Shown here piece by piece: positions 61,684 to 64,000 of a DNA stretch of 64,000 nt (position 1 is its first letter; each line of letters opens with the position of its first letter). The stretch lies in assembly GCA_015060005.1 (NCBI GenBank), contig SUZI01000002.1, positions 62,001-126,000 on the forward strand. Direction: 5' to 3'. A program made the translations under genes and the position numbers. The notes below the pieces were generated by a model. The model had not been told where the DNA came from. It worked only from the letters and a program-made list of their open reading frames with translations, and did not search any database. Origin of the DNA: Rikenellaceae bacterium (GTDB taxonomy: Bacteria; Bacteroidota; Bacteroidia; Bacteroidales; Rikenellaceae).

Positions 61684-63894
61684 ATGATACTTACACGATA
61701 CGGACGATTACGCAACTACGTCAGCGAGAACTTCTCGCCCACGACACAAGCCCTTGTGGATAAGGCTCTGCACTATGCTGCCGAGCGTATGGAGGGCTAC
61801 CTCCGCTACGACGGGACACCTCTTCTGGACCACGATGTCGAGGTGGGAATGATTGTTGTCAAGGAGATAGGCTTGGGACGTAACTCCTTGATTGCCGCCA
61901 TCCTGCACGATGTTATGCGTATCTGCTCCGCCGAGCAGCCCGACCGCGTGGAGGCTCTCTCGGCAGAGATACGTGAGACGTTTGGCGACGAGGTGCTGGG
62001 TATCATCGTGGGGCTGTGCAAGATATCGAACATACGACTGAAGGTCTCGAAGGAGCAGGCAGAGGACTTCCGCGATATGATAGTGAGCTACTCGGAGGAC
62101 CCACGTGTCATCCTGCTGAAGATAGCCGACCGTGTGGAGGTTATGCGAGCTTTGGAGATGTTCCCCGTAGAGAAGCGACGCAAGAAGAGCTGGGAGAGCC
62201 TTAACCTCTATGCCCAGATAGCCCATAAGCTCGGATTATACGCCCTGAAGAGTGAGCTGGAGGATTTGGCTCTGCGGTGGTTAGAGCCTAAGTCATACGA
62301 CCACATACTGCATAAGTTGGAGGAGACCGAGAGCGAGCGACAGACCTTCATCAGCCGCTTCTTAGAGCCTATCATCGAGCGTCTCGATGCTCAGAATATA
62401 CGATACCACATCAAGAGCCGCACCAAGTCGGTCTACTCCATCTGGAATAAGATGCGTAAGCAGGGAGTGCCCTTCGAGGGGGTCTTCGACATCTTCGCTC
62501 TGCGTATCATTATCGACTGCGAGCGAGAGGATGAGAAGCGTCTCTGCTGGACCACCTACTCTATCGTGAGCGACTGCTATACGCCCAATCCCGACCGTAT
62601 GCGTGATTGGATAACTATCCCGAAGAAGAATGGCTACGAGTCGCTGCACACGACAGTCTCGGCAGGCGAGGGACGCTGGGTGGAGATACAGATACGCACC
62701 GAGCGTATGGATGCTGTTGCCGAGCGAGGCATCGCAGCCCATTGGCGATATAAGGGCGTGCAGCAGGGTGGACAGACGAGCGAGGAGTGGCTCTCGCGTC
62801 TGCGTGAGGCGTTGGAGGAGACCACACATCAGCTCTCGCAACGTTTTGAGGCTAAGCCCTCGTCGGGTGAGATTTTTGTCTTCACACCCAATGGCGACAT
62901 ACGTAAGCTGCCCGAGGGTGCTACCGTGTTGGACTTCGCCTTCGACATACATACGGGCTTAGGCTCTACCTGTACGGGAGGCAGGGTGAACAATCGTGCT
63001 GTGCCTATCCGCGAGGTGCTGCATAATGGTGATATTGTGGAGATTATGACGCAGAAGAACCAGCAGCCCAAAGCCGACTGGCTCACCTTCTGTGTTACGT
63101 CGAAAGCCCGCAACCGCATCAAGTCGGTGCTGCGTGCCGAGGAGCAGAAGTTCGCACGCACGGGACGTGAGGAGCTGGAGCGAAAACTCAAGAATTGGAA
63201 GATTGCTGTGCCGATAGATGAGGCTGTGGCGTATATAGGTCGCCAGCTGAAGATACGCACCGGCAGGGAGGTCTACTCGGCTATCGCTACGCAGAAGCTG
63301 GACTTCCTCGACATAAAGGATATGCTCCAACATTGGCTCTCGGGCAAGGCTGAGGATGAGCGACGTGCTGCGGCAGCCGAGGCGGAACAGCTTAAGGAGG
63401 CTATGAAGGCGGAGCGAGAGACGGAAGCACCTCGCTCGAGCGACGCTCTTATCATCGACGAGAAGATAAACAATCTGGAGTATAAACTCGCACGCTGCTG
63501 CAACCCTATCAAGGGCGACGCTATCTTTGGTTTCGTCACGGTGGCGGCAGGCATCACCATACACCGAGAGGATTGCCCTAATGCTCAGCGACTTAAGGAG
63601 AACTATCCCTACCGTGTTATGGAGGCACAGTGGCGACAGAATACCGATGGAGCCTTCCGTGCTACGATAGCTATCTTGGCACACGACACCTCGGGCTTGG
63701 CGGCACAGGTTACGGAGCTCATCACACGCGATATGAAGCTCAACATACGTATGCTCAACTTCTCGTCGCGAGGCGATGGCACTGTTGCTGGCACGGTTAG
63801 TGTTGAGGTTATGTCAGCCTCGCAGGTGGACTCCCTCATCAGCTCGCTGCAACGTATCAAGGGTGTCCAGAAGGCATACCGTACCAATAAGTAG
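61684..63894 (+). CDS. relA: RelA-type (p)ppGpp synthetase with inactive hydrolase domain
   Basis: The 736-residue RSH protein has the full layout: HD domain (1-200), synthetase (245-365), TGS (395-455), and C-terminal ACT-like domain (655-736). The synthetase is intact (RTKSVYSIWNKM, PKKNGYESLHTTV, EIQIRTERMDAVAERGIAAH). In the HD domain, H50, H75 and D76 remain, but the HDxxED motif reads HDVMRI (E and D lost) and the ADRxxxN motif reads ADRVEVM (Asn153-equivalent is Val). It should therefore make but not break (p)ppGpp. Confidence 0.93.
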   Translation: MILTRYGRLRNYVSENFSPTTQALVDKALHYAAERMEGYLRYDGTPLLDHDVEVGMIVVKEIGLGRNSLIAAILHDVMRICSAEQPDRVEALSAEIRETFGDEVLGIIVGLCKISNIRLKVSKEQAEDFRDMIVSYSEDPRVILLKIADRVEVMRALEMFPVEKRRKKSWESLNLYAQIAHKLGLYALKSELEDLALRWLEPKSYDHILHKLEETESERQTFISRFLEPIIERLDAQNIRYHIKSRTKSVYSIWNKMRKQGVPFEGVFDIFALRIIIDCEREDEKRLCWTTYSIVSDCYTPNPDRMRDWITIPKKNGYESLHTTVSAGEGRWVEIQIRTERMDAVAERGIAAHWRYKGVQQGGQTSEEWLSRLREALEETTHQLSQRFEAKPSSGEIFVFTPNGDIRKLPEGATVLDFAFDIHTGLGSTCTGGRVNNRAVPIREVLHNGDIVEIMTQKNQQPKADWLTFCVTSKARNRIKSVLRAEEQKFARTGREELERKLKNWKIAVPIDEAVAYIGRQLKIRTGREVYSAIATQKLDFLDIKDMLQHWLSGKAEDERRAAAAEAEQLKEAMKAERETEAPRSSDALIIDEKINNLEYKLARCCNPIKGDAIFGFVTVAAGITIHREDCPNAQRLKENYPYRVMEAQWRQNTDGAFRATIAILAHDTSGLAAQVTELITRDMKLNIRMLNFSSRGDGTVAGTVSVEVMSASQVDSLISSLQRIKGVQKAYRTNK

Positions 63895-64000
63895 AAAGGT
63901 AAAAGGTGAAAACGAAAAACTGAAAGGTAAAAGGTTTTTTAATTGCGACTTTAATAACCTTTAATAGCCCTTAATAACCTTTAATAACCCTTGACAAAGC
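63895..64000. other. Intergenic tail of the window
   Basis: A/T-rich strings (AAAAGGTAAAAGG, CTTTAATAACC) of the kind that pad other gaps here. No gene seen. Confidence 0.5.

Noticed and set aside
1..64000. tRNA or rRNA genes
   Set aside because: No cloverleaf with a TTCGANTC-type T loop or rRNA signature was found by eye; a covariance-model scan could still detect a divergent one.

Overview
The window looks like a piece of a Bacteroidota (Bacteroidales) chromosome, possibly Alistipes/Rikenellaceae-like; the genus is a guess. The reasons are TAnnTTTG promoter -7 boxes, almost no Shine-Dalgarno sequences, many short N-terminal signal peptides ending in AQ, a DUF4836 lipoprotein, a TonB-receptor-like outer membrane barrel with a carboxypeptidase-regulatory-like N-terminus, two LytTR/LytS-type signalling genes, and a typical set of housekeeping genes. 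No rRNA or tRNA gene, insertion sequence or CRISPR array was seen.

Layout. 0-9 kb: an outer membrane barrel protein, a LytTR response regulator, then a compact minus-strand run TPR protein - EnvC-like activator - ybeY, and pheS. 9-11.5 kb: a divergent patatin-Omp85 fusion. 11.8-21 kb: a tightly packed ten-gene phage-derived block on the minus strand (three tail- or baseplate-like proteins, ClpP-type head protease, major capsid protein, portal, two small proteins, holin, lysozyme-like protein). No terminase, integrase, tape measure or phage regulator is visible, and base usage looks host-like, so it is either a defective prophage or a domesticated capsid system. 21.5-24.5 kb: four secreted proteins of unknown role in one operon. 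24.5-29.3 kb: repeats, an ECF sigma factor, a membrane protein, and an AT-rich segment with about ten DnaA-box-like 9-mers that I read as a candidate replication origin, followed by a 139-bp tandem array. 29.3-39.4 kb: a YD-like secreted protein, metG, ilvE, a perfect parS-type site, mnmG, a LytS-type kinase, a gamma-carbonic anhydrase and mazG. 39.5-46 kb: GH20 hexosaminidase, a DUF2442-HTH protein, and a DUF4836 lipoprotein with an ABC ATPase and FtsX-like permease. 46.5-59.2 kb: ProXp-type deacylase, KdsC-type phosphatase, DUF2520 protein, YihY/BrkB protein, tpiA, a RhuM-Fic protein, lysS, an M13 peptidase and pgk. 59.4-64 kb: xseA-xseB-methyltransferase-relA, where the RelA has lost its hydrolase residues.

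How things fit. The oriC-like region, the parS site and mnmG lie within about 8 kb of each other, which suggests an origin-proximal region. The LytTR regulator follows ybeY at one place while the LytS kinase precedes mnmG 31.5 kb away. If kinase-regulator and ybeY-mnmG were once adjacent pairs, the present order is what inserting a circularised 31.5-kb segment between kinase and regulator would give.

The intergenic DNA is unusually rich in families of short structured repeats: an 18-bp palindrome family, nested hairpins with compensatory stem changes, a roughly 100-bp REP-like family, and terminator hairpins with a shared loop. The strongest leads for something undescribed are the terminase-less capsid block, the covarying hairpin family, and the origin-side tandem array.
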